Source of the DNA: Desmodesmus armatus
Taxonomy: Eukaryota > Chlorophyta > Chlorophyceae > Sphaeropleales > Scenedesmaceae
Reading direction: 5' to 3'
DNA: 64,000 nucleotides
NCBI GenBank assembly: GCA_007449985.2
Contig: VIIQ02000124.1
Coordinates: 124,501-188,500 of the forward strand
The notes below the pieces were generated by a model that was given only the letters and a program-made list of their open reading frames with translations, did not search any database and was not told the origin of the DNA. How positions within the stretch are numbered: the stretch's first letter is position 1; every line of letters starts with the position of its first letter. The position numbers were made by a program, and so were the translations under genes. Of the stretch, positions 46,015 to 59,900 are shown piece by piece.

Positions 46015-47595
46015 TCACAGCCGTGTCTTGTCGCCCCATGCTGCCGCCTCCTGTGCACCCTGCTGCAGCTGCTGCTTCGTCACCAACCCTGCCAGCCCCT
46101 TCCCATCAAGCAGCTGGTGCTCCAACAGCCAGCTGTGGAACACCCACAGCCTGCGCAGGTTAGAGGGGTGTGTGCGGCGCTCCTGCCCGATGTTGCTGGT
46201 TGCTACAAGCTCGCAAACCGCGCCTGCTAGACGCCTCATGTCCAGCTGCGCTACTGAGATGCAGCAAAGTGCTGCCAAGCTGGCCCTATCTGCTGCTGAC
46301 AACGGCCGGGTGCGCCTACTGGGCTGCAGCAGCTGCTGGCCCTGCTGCACTAACATCCCCACAAAATGCTCGTCCCGGTACTGCAGCTGGGCACATGCCG
46401 TGGCTGCCTGGGTAAGGTCAAAAGCTGTGCTCTTGGGAAGCCACACTGGGGCTGCAGCAACAGCAGCTTGAGTGAAACCCACGTCTTTGAGCTGCAGCTC
46501 ACCCAGTGCCCACATGGCATTGGTGACGTCCTGAGGGTTCCACTGGAAGGTGGCACCTGGTCAAACTGTTCAGCCGCACACCTGCCAGCAGCTGCTCGGC
46601 ATACTCCTGAGCAGCAGCTGTGGAGAGCAGTGGTGACGACCCTGTACACATGCGCCCCAAACCCACCAGCACATTGGAGACATTCTGGGGCACTCCCTCT
46701 CTGATCACTGTTGCCAGCAGTTGTGGAGCCAACAGCTGTTGCAGCAGCTCCTGGCTGACCCCCCTTCCCAACCAGGGACGTTGCTGAGAAGCCCCAGTGA
46801 CCAGATGACGTTGGCGATCTCTTGGGACTGTGCTGCTGCCATAAGTTCTGGGTGCAGGAAGGCTTCCAGCAGCACCAGCAGTTCGGCAGCCTGAGGTTGC
46901 TGTCGCAGCTTGGCACATGCGTATACCACGTTAGACAACTGCTGTGGTGGAAAGGAGGGTGCATGCCCTGCACTAAGGTCCTTATCGACCATCAGAAGGT
47001 GAGCCTGCCAGGTTTCAGCCCAGATAGGGTGCTGGGGGCACCGCAGCTTGCTGCAGGCCCACAGGACATTGGCACACTCTCGTGCGGTTGCCTCTGGGAG
47101 CCTTTGCAGCCACACCACAGCCAGCTTGCTAAAGAAGGGATTGCGACTGCTGCTGCCATGCAGTTTGGCATACTTGACAAATGCTGCAGCAGCATTGCGG
47201 GAGGTGAAGTTTCCACTGTTGTCGCCGAAGACTGTTTCCAGCTCTGGCACACTGCTGCAGCTGGTGATCGCCCTTGTGATGATTGCTTCTGGCAAGCCGC
47301 CACCGCCATCATTCGGGTCTGGGGTGCCCCTGGCCCATATCGGTCGCCCATGACACACCACCACCCTCCTCCACTTGCTGCTGCTGCTGCTGCTGCTGCT
47401 GCTACCAGTATTGCTGCTGGCGCTGATGCGGCTGTGGGCAGGGGAGCTGCAGCAGCACTTGTTCAGCGCCATAGGGCATGTAAGTGCAGTTGAACAAGCC
47501 TGCGTGCGTGCTGCACCCTGGCAGAGCAGCAGGGGACGAGAACTCAACCTGCTGGTACTGCAGCATAAGTTGGGGTGACGCAGCAGGGACATCAT
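46015..47595 (-). CDS. Organelle-type helical-repeat protein (RAP/OPR-like), frameshifted
   Basis: Intronless minus-strand gene. The N-terminus from the Met at 47595 (MMSLLRHPNLCCSTSRLSSR; an upstream Met at 47751 is possible) looks like a transit peptide and is followed by a poly-Ser tract. Repeats spaced about 40-46 residues carry a common helix motif: CANVLWACSKL, LSNVVYACAKL, IANVIWSLGLL, VSNVLVGLGRM, VTNAMWALGEL. This is the pattern of algal Tbc2-like, OPR and RAP-family factors that bind chloroplast or mitochondrial RNA. The frame changes twice. One base is missing in a run of six C at 46759-46764 (plus strand). The frame then returns near 46560, where a 25-base block bounded by AGGTG could be an insertion. 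No RAP domain was seen. Function is inferred from the family. Confidence 0.65.
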
Positions 47596-47903
47596 GAAGC
47601 GGGAGTGCCTCACAGTTGAAACGAAGCCGATCAACATGTTGGCGTGATTGCAGTCATTGATCAGTGCAATTTCCTGACCTGACAGGCTGTTGCCAACGGC
47701 AAACATTGGATGTGAAGATCTGCGACGTACCGAGCGACATGCGTGCGTCACTATTATTACTGATCACCCGTTATTCCAGAAGCATGTGGGAAGTACAATC
47801 AACGGACTGCAGTGCAACTGCACAGCACAGCTGCAAGCTCAAGTCTTTTCAGCTCCAGCAGCTCAGGCATTATACATGTACATAATGACAGACCGATAAC
47901 GGC
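47596..47903. promoter_or_regulatory. Divergent promoter region
   Basis: About 300 bases separate the start of the minus-strand helical-repeat gene (47595) from the first ATG (47904) of the plus-strand NO VEIN-like gene; an in-frame TGA at 47884 lies before that ATG. Both transcripts must start within this stretch, or within 150 bases if the upstream Met at 47751 is used. No TATA box was identified. Confidence 0.5.
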
Positions 47904-50900
47904 ATGGTGTGCCACACAACACTCTCCGTTGCTGGCAGCATGCAGGACGTGCATGGCTCATCAGCACAGGCAGGCTACCAGCAGCATGAGACGGATGGTG
48001 CTGCTGAGCCAAGTCAGCAGCATCAGCTGATTCAGAAGATCAGACGGCGATACAACCAAGAGACTGTTGTTGGCAGGAGCACAGAGGATGATGAAGCCAT
48101 CAGGGAGCTGGCGCTGTAAGTGGTCCTGTGGAGCAGTTGCGCCGAAGTACAGCAGAGGTGGTTATTCAAGCGTCCTCATCTCCTTGAAGCAGTCCCAACT
48201 GCACATTCCTGAAAAGTCTCTGCTGTCTGTCCATCAATGTCCTGCAGAACTGTGGCTTCACAGGCCAAGCTGCTTTCCACAGAGCTGTACACAAAGCCAA
48301 CACACTTTGTGCTGGAGCTGCTGCAGAATGCAGATGACTGCAGCTATGCAGCTGGTGTTCAGCCACGTGTGCTGCTTGTTGTCATGCCAGATGCAATCCT
48401 GCATGCAACCAACGAGACAGGCTTCAAAGCAGCTGAGGTGGAGGCCATCTGCACAATGGCAAGGAGCACCAAAAGCCGCAAGGCGGGAGCATTTACGGGC
48501 GAGAAAGGTACGTATTTGCATGTGCCGCAAGATTACTCTGGTTTCTGTTGACAGCAGCTGTGTGCGCTGCCTGATGTTGCCAGTAGCAGGGCAACAAGTA
48601 GGTATGGATGTGCTCACTTCACCCGGTGACCGCCTGCTCGAGTCCTGCCACCCTGCCTGCTCACTTCTGCCAACCTGCCTGATCCTGCTTTCGCAGGCAT
48701 TGGTTTCAAGGCAACTGCTGTCGCATCAGAGGTGACCTTCATCAGCAGCAATGGGTACACGTTTGCCTTTGACATGCGGCCAGGAGCATACCCTGTGCCC
48801 TGGCTCGGACTTGTATGCCCGCGCTGGGAGCAGGACCTGCAGCAACGCATGCTGGCATGGCTGGATGAGCGGCTGGCAGGTAGGAGCAGCTGCGCTGGTG
48901 CTGCTGGGCTCTGCCGGCCACTGCACAGATGCATGAGTGCGGATCCATCTCAATATACAGCCCTCCTGCAGGACAAAGTGACAGGTCCCACAGTTTACAG
49001 GCAAGCACAGTTCTTGTAAGCCTCTTTGCTCACCCTGATTTATGGTGGATCGCCTTGCTGCAGGCACCGGTGTGCGTGCTGACATCCTGGATGACTTCAC
49101 CACGCGCATGTGGATGCAGTTGAAGCCTGACCTGGACAGGCAGAAGCTGGCCCGCGAGCTGTGCCTCCTGGACCCCTACATGCTGCTGAACTTGAGGAAG
49201 TTGAAGTAAGCCGCTGCAACTGCTGTTCTGTGGCAACATGGGGTAGCAGTACAAGTGCTTGAGGCGGATGATGCATGACTGCGTCCCAGCTCTTAGAAGG
49301 CTAGGTGCCCCCATGTCTGCAATATGCCATCTGTGCCGTGTTTGCTGCCTGCAGGGATGTTGCCGTGCTGTTGGTTCAGCCCGGAGGTGTGCAGCTGAAG
49401 CACCTGAAGCGTGTTGACCTGGACGAGACCCGCATCAGCATTGGCGTGCAGCAAGGGCCGCTGAACGGGCCGCTGACAACCACAACGAACCACCTGCTGT
49501 GCATGCGGCGAGTCCTGCAGGTGGGACACTGCATGTTGGCACCCCTGTGCTTGTGCCCCGTGCCAAAGGGTTGGTCTGGTTGCCCTGTGTGAGATTACAG
49601 CTGCGTGCTGTACATGAGGCATGGGCAATGTGAGAGCTGTGCTTGTGTGCTTGAACCAAGCACAGTTGCTGGCAGCTGCCGGTGATACTTCCAAGCAAAC
49701 ATGTTTGGTGCACCCAGAATCAGCCTGGCTGTCATCCAGCACTGCTTGTCTGCTGCAACGCATGCCTGCAGGTTCCTGCAGAGATAACTGCTGGTGAGGA
49801 GAAGCGGCAGGGTGTGTCTGAAGTTGAGGTGGTGTTTGCGCTGCCCATGAACAAGGACGCAAGCCCCAGCCCAGACCCACAAGCCCAGGTGTTTGCTTTC
49901 CTACCCGTCAGGGCGTATGGCTTCAGGTGAGTGCAGCACTGCAGCCTCAGCAGGACAGCTACTGCGGTCGGCCTGCTGAGCCCATTTCTGTCATTGTAAG
50001 CTTCACATCCGGCAACGTTTGATCCAACATGGGTTAAGTCATGTGGAAGAGACACTTCTGCTGTGAATCAGCAGACAAGCTTGGGGAGGGCAGCTCAGAA
50101 CCTGGTTCATGCACTGTCGAGCTGGTGCTGCCAGCAGGTACAAACTCCACCTGGTGGGCCGCAGGCCAAAAGCATGTGTGGCTGTTACTGCTGCTGTCTG
50201 TACGCTGTACTGCAGGTTTCACATCCAGGCCGATTTGGTGTTGCCCAGCAGCAGAGAAGGCATCCTGGAGAGCAGGCCCTGGAACAGATGGCTACAGACG
50301 GAGGTAGGGTGCCTCTTTCTGTCTGACACACTGTGCATGCCGCCACACCAGCTTGCTGGCCATAGGGATACTATTGCAGCACATGATTTTCACAAAGCCG
50401 CCCTATCCTCAGCCGCAAGATGCAGTCTCCGCTACATAGTGCGCCTGGAATTTATGCAAAAGTCATCCAGCGCCTTGATGTCTGCCTCTGCTGTGTTGCT
50501 GTGCAGCTGCCAGCTACGTTTGTCCTGGAGGCCGTGCAGGCAGTCCGGCGGTATCACCAGCAGCCGTCAGCAGCCACAGCCAGCCCACAGCCTGCCCTCA
50601 GCTCAGGTGCCCTGCTGCAGTACCTGCCGCTGGCTGGGGATGTCCAGGATGCGTTCATGGGCCAGGTCAGCACAGCAATCATGCAAGGGCTCAGCAAGCA
50701 GCCGTGTGTGCTGACAGCATCCGGAACGCTCAGCCAGCCCACAGTTGGCACCCTACTGCCCGAGCCCTTGCTGTCCTGCACCACGGCCTGCGATAAGCAG
50801 GGGCAGCAGGACCAGCAGCAGCAGCTGATCAGCAACGAGTGGCTGCAGCAGGGGCTGCCAGGCATGCAGTATGTCTGCAACTCGCTGCTGTCAGGGCCAG

Positions 50901-53900
50901 ATGCAGCGCGCACTGCTCAGTTGCTGCTGCAGCTGGGCGCCAAGCAGTTCACCTCCCAGCTGCTGCTGTCCTGGCTGTGCTCTTCTGGGACAGCGCAGAT
51001 CCTACAGTCACTAGGGCCGCCACAGCGTGCTGCTTGGCTGCCGCTGCTGTACAGCTGCTGCATGCATTTGAAAGCACAGCCTGCAGGTGCGTGCATGCAC
51101 CTGCAGCCCGACAGCACCACCCAGCAGAAGCTCAAGCGGACTCCCATCCTGCAGGTGTATGGCAGCTGCGGGCGTTTCAGCCTGCAGGACCTGGCAGACA
51201 GTGGGCAGCAGGTCTTCCTGTGGGACAGCAGCTTGGGGGATGGTGCAGACCTGCAGCTGCTCAGTCGGTCAGCACGGAGCGCAGGCAGCGCATGCAGTGC
51301 AGGACCCGCCTCTAACAGCGGTCAGACACGCAGCGGTGCTGAGAGTGGCAGCATGCGCTTCTTGGACCCTGCTGCACTGGGCCCTGACGGGTTTCCCTTT
51401 GTGTCCACGTTCCTGGGTGTTCACAAGGTGCCCCTGAGCTTACTGGTGAAGCACATACTGCAGCTGCAGAAGGGTGGCCAGCTGTCAGATGCACAGCAGG
51501 ACCAGCTGCTGCTGTTCCTGATGCGCAACGCTGCCCTGTTGAGCAGCCAGGACCTCCAGCTGCTGCGCCAGGGGCTGCTCCTTTGCAGAGCAGCCGCCGA
51601 TAGCACCACCACAAGCACCAGCAGGGTGTATGTGCCTGCCGGGCGGTTGCATCTGCCACTGCACGCCACTAGCTCGCTTCCCATCTCCCAGGATGTTCTG
51701 AGTGACTCAGTGTTGCAGCAGGACCTGGCAGCAGCTGGTGTGGCGTTTGTCAGCAGTCACTATGCAGGCTTCAGCACAGCGCTTCAGCGGGCCACCAGCA
51801 GGCAGGCGGTCTGGCCGCTGCTGCGCAGCTTCGGGGTGCAGGAGCTCAAGCTGCTGGCGGCAGTGCAGCAGCTGCTCAAGCTGTACAGCAGCAGCAGCCA
51901 GGCGCCCGTGACGCTGCAAGCCCACCAGCGGCACCTGCAGTTCCTGTCTGAAGCCGCCCGTGACCCGGTTTGCTTGCAGCACACGAAGGAAAGCCTGCGG
52001 CTGTACACCATCCGGCAGGACCCAACAGCCTCAACACCTGCCTCGCCCCCGGGGCAGCTGTTCTGGCCGATGGCTGCCACCGCTGGGGCGAATGCAGTAA
52101 CGGACCAGCTGTCGCTGCTGTGCGAGGTGCAACTGGTGCACCCAGGGTACGTGCTGGGAGTGGAGTATCCTGGCAATGCGCTAGTCAAGTCTCTGACGAC
52201 CACCCTCACACCGGTAGAGGTGAGTGACCTCAAACAGCAGGTGCATGAACGTGCTGACGTGGGCGTCCAATGATTTGAGGGGTAGCCCGTGATTGACTGT
52301 GCTTGGGCTGTCAGGGTGCGCACCTGGCTATTGTAGCCACTCAGCTGTAGCCACTCGTTGGGGACATGTCCATGCGTGAAGTGCCTCCAGTACCATCAGA
52401 GCATGTGTGTGTCATGCAGTGCACACTGTGCTCAGGGTGCATGTTTCAGTGTTGTCCAACCAGCCTGTGCATGCCTCTTGTCACAGCTGAGCTTGCTGTC
52501 CTGCCTCTTTCCTGCAGGTCTGGCGGCAGCTGGTGCGCTTGCACAAGGAGAAGGACCTCCAAGCGGCTGCCAGCAGCATGAGCCTGTCGCTGCAGGAGCT
52601 GCTGCTGCAGCAACTGACGTACCTAGCAGGGGTGCGGCTACAGGTGCAGGAACACCTTGCAGCTGCTGCACCCGCTGCCCCGCAGCAGCCCCCTCAGCAT
52701 CAGCAGCACCAGAAGAAGAATAAGCAGAAGCAGAAGGGTGGCGGACAACACAACAGCAAGAGCCCGAACAGCAGCGTCAGCACCAGTGCTGACAGCAGCC
52801 CTCAGACGCAGGAGGGGCTGCTGTTGCTTAGCAGCCGGGGCAAGCTGTTGCCCAGCAGCGAGCTGTACCTGCCTCCACAGGATGCAGCTGCTCTGGAGGT
52901 GCTGCAGGACATGCAGGCGTGTGGATGCGGGGGCCTACCGCTGCTGCACCCTTGCTTCGAGCCCTTCTGGCGGGACACCAGCAGCGAGCAGTGCCTGCTG
53001 CTCACCAGCACCCTGGGGGCAAGGCTGGCTGACACGTCTGCAGTGCTGGGGGCAGTCGTCAAGCTTCACAAGCAGAGCAGGGGGACTGAAGTAACAGAGG
53101 AGCGGCGGGGCAAGCACCTCGCGTACCTAGCCCAGCACACCGCTTTCCTGCAGCAGCAGCCGCACTGGCTGCATTGGGTGCAGGAGGCAGTGCTGCTGCT
53201 TGATGCGGAGGGCCAGCACAGGAGGGCCAAAGCGCTACACCTGCCGCTTGGGCCGCAGTTTGCAGGTCTTGAGTCAGACATGTGTGCGGCAGGCATGCTG
53301 TTCCTGCACAGCAGCTACACAGCAGAGCAGGAGCCGGGGGGCGCGAGCGGCAATACGAGCAGCAGCAGCATATTGCGCAGAGTGGCAGGACAGCAGCTGA
53401 AGCAGCTGCTGGTAGTGCTTGGGGTGCAGGAGTCCGATGTGAACAGCATCGTGCAGTACGTTTTGAAGCTGTACAGCAGCAGCAACGCTGCACGTCCCAG
53501 TCCCCAGCAGCACCTGGCGCACATGCGCTTCATCATGCAGCGATGGGCAGACCTCAGCGACGGCGTGAGGCAACAGTTCACGGCAGGCATGCCGCTGCTT
53601 GTTGCGGACGCTGGTATGCTCTTAACGCTGAGCGAAGGAGGCAGCGCAACCAGCGCAGCCCCAGGCTCCGGCAGCAACGGCAGCACCCATGGCACATACG
53701 TGCACGACACGCGCAGGGTATACACAATGCCAGCAGCAGGCAGCCCCATGCTGGCGCTCCTGCAGGTCCTGCACCTTGGAGGTGCCAGCTTCCTGCACCC
53801 CGTGTATGAAAGCAGCGGGGGTGAGGAGCTGTCCTTCTGGCTTCTGAGTCAGCACAAGGCACAAGGCCTCACGCAAGTCGAGGCTGCAAAGTGCCTGCTG

Positions 53901-56900
53901 CGCGCCCACACCAGCTGCACGCCCGATGTCTGGCAGAGTAGCTTCACTCCAGCACAGATGGCGCATCACGCGCTCGCAGTTGCCGCATGGGGCGACCCTG
54001 AGGTGCACAAGAGCAGCAAGCAGCAGCTGCTGCTAGCCGTGCAGGGCACATGCCCTGCAGGCGGGTTGCCTGCAGTAACGTACCAGCGGGCGGGCGGGCA
54101 GCAGCCGCTTTACTTCCCAGCTACAGGCCATGGCTGGGCCCTGCAGGAGGTGCTGCTGCCTGGGCAGGTGCCCTACCTGCACCCCGCTTATGCTGAGCTG
54201 CTGTCCGAGCTTCCCAGCAGTGGTTTCCCGCACCAGGCTCTCAGGCACCTCTTGGAGCGTGACCTTGGCATTCAGATGCGGCCCATACCAGGGCCTGGCC
54301 CGCTGCAGCAGGCAATAGCTTCAGAGGGCTGCAAGCGTTCATTGCTGCTGTTGCTGGGCGATGAGTGGGGCAACTACGAGCCACGCATGCAGCAGGTCCT
54401 GCAAGATCAGCTCAGCACCATGCAGGTGGGTCCATGTGCAGCATTATCTTAGACTGTTGAGCATTACAACAGGGCCCATGGCAGCACATCTTGGGGCCTT
54501 TGGCCAGGTCATTGCTGCTGTTCATGTGTCCCCAAAAGTCGCCTGTACTGTTGGTGTAGTCAGCCAGACATGCTTGTGTCTGCAGGCTGGCATGTCCACA
54601 GCTAGCACCAGCTGTGGGCTTGTTGCAGTACTGCAGTCACCCATGTTGGAAGCCTATGCTGCAAGCCTGCACCACATGTATTGCCATCTCCTGCTGCCTG
54701 ACAGGTTGACACCACCTGTGGACGCAAGCCGCTGCAGCAGTGCTTCCTGCCAAGGAGCTGCATCGACCCCAGCACAGCGCAGCTGCTGGCCCAGCTGCAG
54801 CTGCCCTGCCTGCAGCTGCATGATACAGACAGCCCTAACTGGGACTTCCTGCAGGCACTGGGTGTCAGCATGGAGCTCAACTGGCCCACACTGCTAAAGA
54901 TCCTGCAGCACCTGAGCAGCACCGGGGCACAGCCAGCGCATCGCAGCATGAAGCAGCTTTACAAAAGCGTTAGCGCGCTCGAGGCCCTGTCGCAGGTCGG
55001 TGGTTTGGGTAGGAATTGAGCAGAAACAATGCGGACAGGGCAACCTTGCATGGGGGTATGTTGTGTTGTGGAGCTGCTCTGGTGCGCATGGTGTCTCCAG
55101 TACACTGCGCAAGACGCTGGCATGTCCAGAAGTGGTTTACATATTAGTATGCTTGCCTGACGGGCTCACATGTGCAGACTTGTTTGCTGATTGTTTGCTA
55201 TTGTTTCTGCTGTCACAGGTGACAGCTGCTGAATTGCGTGCCGCCTTTGCACACCAGCCGCTGCTGTATGTGCCGCACTCTCAGCCAGGCAGCAGCAGGT
55301 GGTACAGGAGCAGCCAGGTGGTGTGGGGGCCTGACAATGGCATCAGCACAGAGCTCTTCCCGCACCTGGTCTTCATCGCAGGGTCCTACAAGGTGGGGTG
55401 TTGGAAAGAGCTTCACATGCCATGCAATGGTTCCCCAACAGGGTGGAGATTGTGCTGTACTGCTTGTGTTGATATGTTGTACTTCTTGGCTTATATGTAC
55501 GCCATCACTCCTGTCGCCTTGTGCATGCTGTGACAGGTGCACACCTTGTGCATATGTGAGCTGCATTTGTGCATTACTGTGTAGTAGTGCAAACATGTGA
55601 TCACATGACTGCCAGGCATGGGCGTGACTGCCAGTCAGGCTGACTGAGTACCCAAAGCGCTTAGGACACGCTGCGAAAAGTTTCCGTGCACAGGTTGCTG
55701 TCAACTCTGAACGTCTATGACTTTCTGCTGTGCAGGACTTGCAAGCCTTTTTCTGCAACTCCTTGGCCATCAGGAATGCGGGTGTAGATGACCTGCAGAA
55801 AAAGTAACGTCACGACGATGCGCATTCTGCTGTGCCATCATACGCTGCTGGGCGGTATGCAAGTTGGTCTTGGCATGCTGTAAGACAGAATGCATGTCAT
55901 CAGCAGTCACTTGGGCTGCTGGCACCAAGACAGGGCCTAATGCAACATCCAACACAGACAAAGGGCTCTGGCCAAAACACAAGAAAAATGGAGAGTAACA
56001 TGTGGCTGGGTTGACAGAGTCATTGATGGCGTACTCAGCCAAGTCCAGCCAATCATCCCAATCATCCTGCCGGGGAGAAACAAAATGCCGCAAGTACTCC
56101 TCTAAAGTGCGATTAGCACGCTCAGACTGGCCGTCAGTCTGGGGATGAAAAGCAGTAGAAAATTTCAAGTCAGTGCCTAATGCAGAGAACAATGCACGCC
56201 AGAACTTGCTCAAGAAGCGCCTGTCGCGATCAGAAACAATGCTTCTTGGCAATCCAAAGGTCCTAAACCACTCTTTGCGCACAAGCGATGCAATGGGGTC
56301 AGCACCTGCACCCTTGGTTGTGGGAATGAACCGCACAAACTTAGTAAGACGGTCCACAATGGTAAGCACAGCATCATGACCATGCTTAGTTGGTGGAAGG
56401 TCGGTGATGAGATCCAAGGAGATGCATTCAAACTTATGGGTGGGGATGGGTAAAGGGTGCAACAAGCCAGCTGGTGCTTGTGTGCTGGGCTTGTTCAGCT
56501 GACACGATGGACAAGACACGACATAATTGCGGACTGTCCTAGCCAGGTGTGGCCACCAGAAGCGCTCAGCAACGCGCTGTAGGGTTTTAGCAACACCCAA
56601 ATGGCCAGCGCTTGGACAGTCATGACACTCCCGCAACACCTGTAGCTTGAGGGGCTTGCAGGCGGGGATAGCAATGCGATCATGCATGTACCAAATGCCG
56701 TGTTGGCACTTGAGGTACGTGGGAGCACGCAAGTAGTACGGATCCTGCTCGTATGCAACACGCAACTCATCCAAAAAGGAAGCATCATGCACAGTGGACA
56801 TGGTTGCAAGGTCAGGCCGACGTGACAAGGGGTCAGCAGGGTTGGCCTTGCCTTCCTTCCACTGAATATCAACACCACCATAGTAAGACTCAAGCCACTC

Positions 56901-59900
56901 AGTCCACTTCGCTTGACGACGTGACATGTTTTGAGCCTTCTTGGCTGCAAACCATGTATGATTCAGGTGGTCAGAGTTCACAGTGAACTCAGCACCCTCA
57001 AGGTAGCAGCGCCACTGCTGCAATGCATGCACAATACCCAACATTTCACGGTCGCCAGTGGGGTACCGCTTCTCAGTATCAGAAAGCTTCTTACTAATGT
57101 AAGCAACTGGCTGCAGACCGTGACCATGATCCTGAAGTAAAACAGCACCCAAAGCAAAACCTGATGCATCAGTGAACACCTGATAAGGGCGGCTGGGGTC
57201 TGGCATCGCGAGAGCAGGGGCTGTGGAGACGGCTTGCTTCAAGGCCTCAAAAGCCTGCTGCTCCACCGCTGGGCGCCAACGCCAGGGGAAGTGCTCTCGA
57301 GTGAGCTCTGTCAAAGGCAGAGCCATGCTGCTGTAATGCCGAATGAACTTCCGACTGTAGGAGGTGAGCCCCAAAAACTGCCGCACTTGATGCATATTAC
57401 TGGGAGCGGGCCAATCCTGAACGGCAGAGATCTTAGCCGGATCAGGACGGATGCCATCTGGGGACACCACATGGCCCAAGAACTCCACAGTATTCAGACC
57501 AAAAGCACACTTAGTGAGGCCAGCATGTAGCTGATTTTCCTCCAATGCTTGCAACACCAAATCAAGATGCTGGGCATGCTCAGCCTCAGTAGCAGAGTAA
57601 ACCAAGATGTCATCCAGATACACAATGACAAAACGGTCCAGATACGCATGCAATACATGATGCATGAGACCTTGGAAAGTGGCAGGTGCATTGGTGAGAC
57701 CAAAAGGCAACACCTTCCACTCATAATGACCGTAACGGGTCCTGAATGCAGTTTTGGGAATGTCTTGTTCCTCAATTCTGACTTGGTGGTATGCACTGTC
57801 CAAGTCAAGCTTGGAAAACACAGTGGCATTATGCAACCTGTCAAGCAACTCATCAATACGAGGCAAAGGGTACCGGTTCTTGACAGTGAGCTTGTTGAGT
57901 GCCCTGTAATCAACACACATGCGCAGCTTCCCATTCTTCTTGCGCACAAAAAGGATGGGTGCACCATAAGGTGACTTGCTGGGCTGAATGAAATCCTTCT
58001 CAATCAGCTCAGTTAGCTGACGCTTGCACTCTTCCAGCTCAAAAGGGCTCAGCTGGTAGATAGGACCAAACGGAGGCTTGGCCCCTGGCTGCAGTAAAAT
58101 GTCGTGCTCAACCCCACGCAGGGGTGGCAGCCCTGTAACCTTGCTAAACACACCCTTGTGCTTCAACAGCACATGACGCACTTGAGTGGCCGAACTGCCG
58201 TGACAGGCAGGCAGAGGCATGTCAGCAACAGCTGAGGCAAAGGGGTCAGGTTCAGGAGCATCAGGACCTGACTGCACCTCAGTAAGAACCGCCAAAAATG
58301 CAGATGCACCACGCTCAACAGACTTGACTGCTGCCATAGCCGAGATCAAGCTAACATCCTCGGGGTCAGCAACAACAGTTGGCAGGGTATGCTGAACACC
58401 CTTAGATGTGAGAACGACAAAATTGCTTGACCAATCAATGCAAGGGTTATGAAAAGTCAACCAAGGCTTCCCAAGAACAATGTCATCAACTGCCAGGTCA
58501 GTGACAGTAAAGGGCTGGGAATCCTTGAAAGAGCCAATCCTAAAAGGCAATGCAGCAATTTGCTGGGATGCATCCTGCAACATGCCATTGGCAAGCTTGA
58601 CAGACTTGCCTGGAACAGATGTAGCAGGAAGTGACAACTCCGTAGCCCACCTGGTGTCAACGTAGTTGTCAGTAGCACCAGAATCCACCAATGCAACCAA
58701 ATGCTGCCCACGAACAGAAACACGGAGCCTGATAACAGTGCTGGCGATGGGGTCCAAGGTGGGACTTGTATTTGCACTGCTGTGCTTCTGCTGTTACGTC
58801 TGCCATATGCAGGATGCAGTCACTATCAATCAGGGCCAGTGTTGCAGCTGCCTTTTTGAACAGTGAGCGTTCGGATGCTGTGTCGCGGTGGGTGGAGCTG
58901 TGCTGTGGTGCTTGTGGTGGATTGCGGTCTACAGCTGCAGGGCCGTCGTCAGAGTGTCTTCAAAGCGTCAACGACCATACGTACAGTTGTGTCATGTAGT
59001 GCGCTTGGCTGCAAGCTTGCAAGGCGGCTTCATCTCGCTGCTGTCACATGCCGCCCTGCTGCCTCAGGAGTCCCTTGTACACTTCTCTACGCACTTTGTG
59101 GAGATTCATGACTCAGCGGCAGCCCAGCAGGTTGCAGAGCACGTCCGCTGCATCTACGAGCTGCTGGCAAAGCACTCGCCCTCGCAGCTGCAGTGGCTCC
59201 CCCAGCTCATGAGCAAGCAGCCAGTGCTGCTGGTGCAGCAAGGAGGCAGCCTGTCCTTCAGCAGCGGCAGTAGCAGCGACGGCAGCAAGCGCTGTCGCAG
59301 CAGCAGCGCAATATACCTGCCGGACAGCGACGAGCTGTTGCAGCTATTCAGTGAGGAGATCAGGACGCTTGCAGTGCCTCAAGTGCGGCTGCCGGCCTTG
59401 CAGCCGCTGCTTGCCTGCGTAAAGCCGTCGCTGCCGTCGCTATCAGCCTCTGTGCGGCGCAGCTTTGCGGCAGCAGCAGCTGCAGCAGGTGCTGCGCAGC
59501 AGGGGCGGGTGCTGGAGCCAGGAGGGACGCAGCTGCTGCAGCAAGCCCTGCCGCTGTTTGCGCGGTACTTGTACTGGAAACACAATCCCGATGTGTTTAT
59601 GCCTCTCTTACGCGGCGGCCACTTCTTGCTGCTCAGCAGCATGCCCGTGTTTCTGATGGCAGGTCTGACGCAGACTTTACAGTTGGGCAGCCTCAGCAGG
59701 ACGGTACCCACCCAGGCTGCTGTGCAGATGCTCAGCCATGAGCAGCTGGCGCAATGGCTGCAGGAGCAGCAGCAGGAGTTGCAGCAGCTGCTTGGGGACG
59801 CAGAGTTCTGGGCTGCAAACGGTGCTGGTGACAGCAGTAGCAGCGGGAAGATGCAGCCGGTGCTTCTCGTTGATGCCGAGGCATGCCAGCACAAAGCAGG

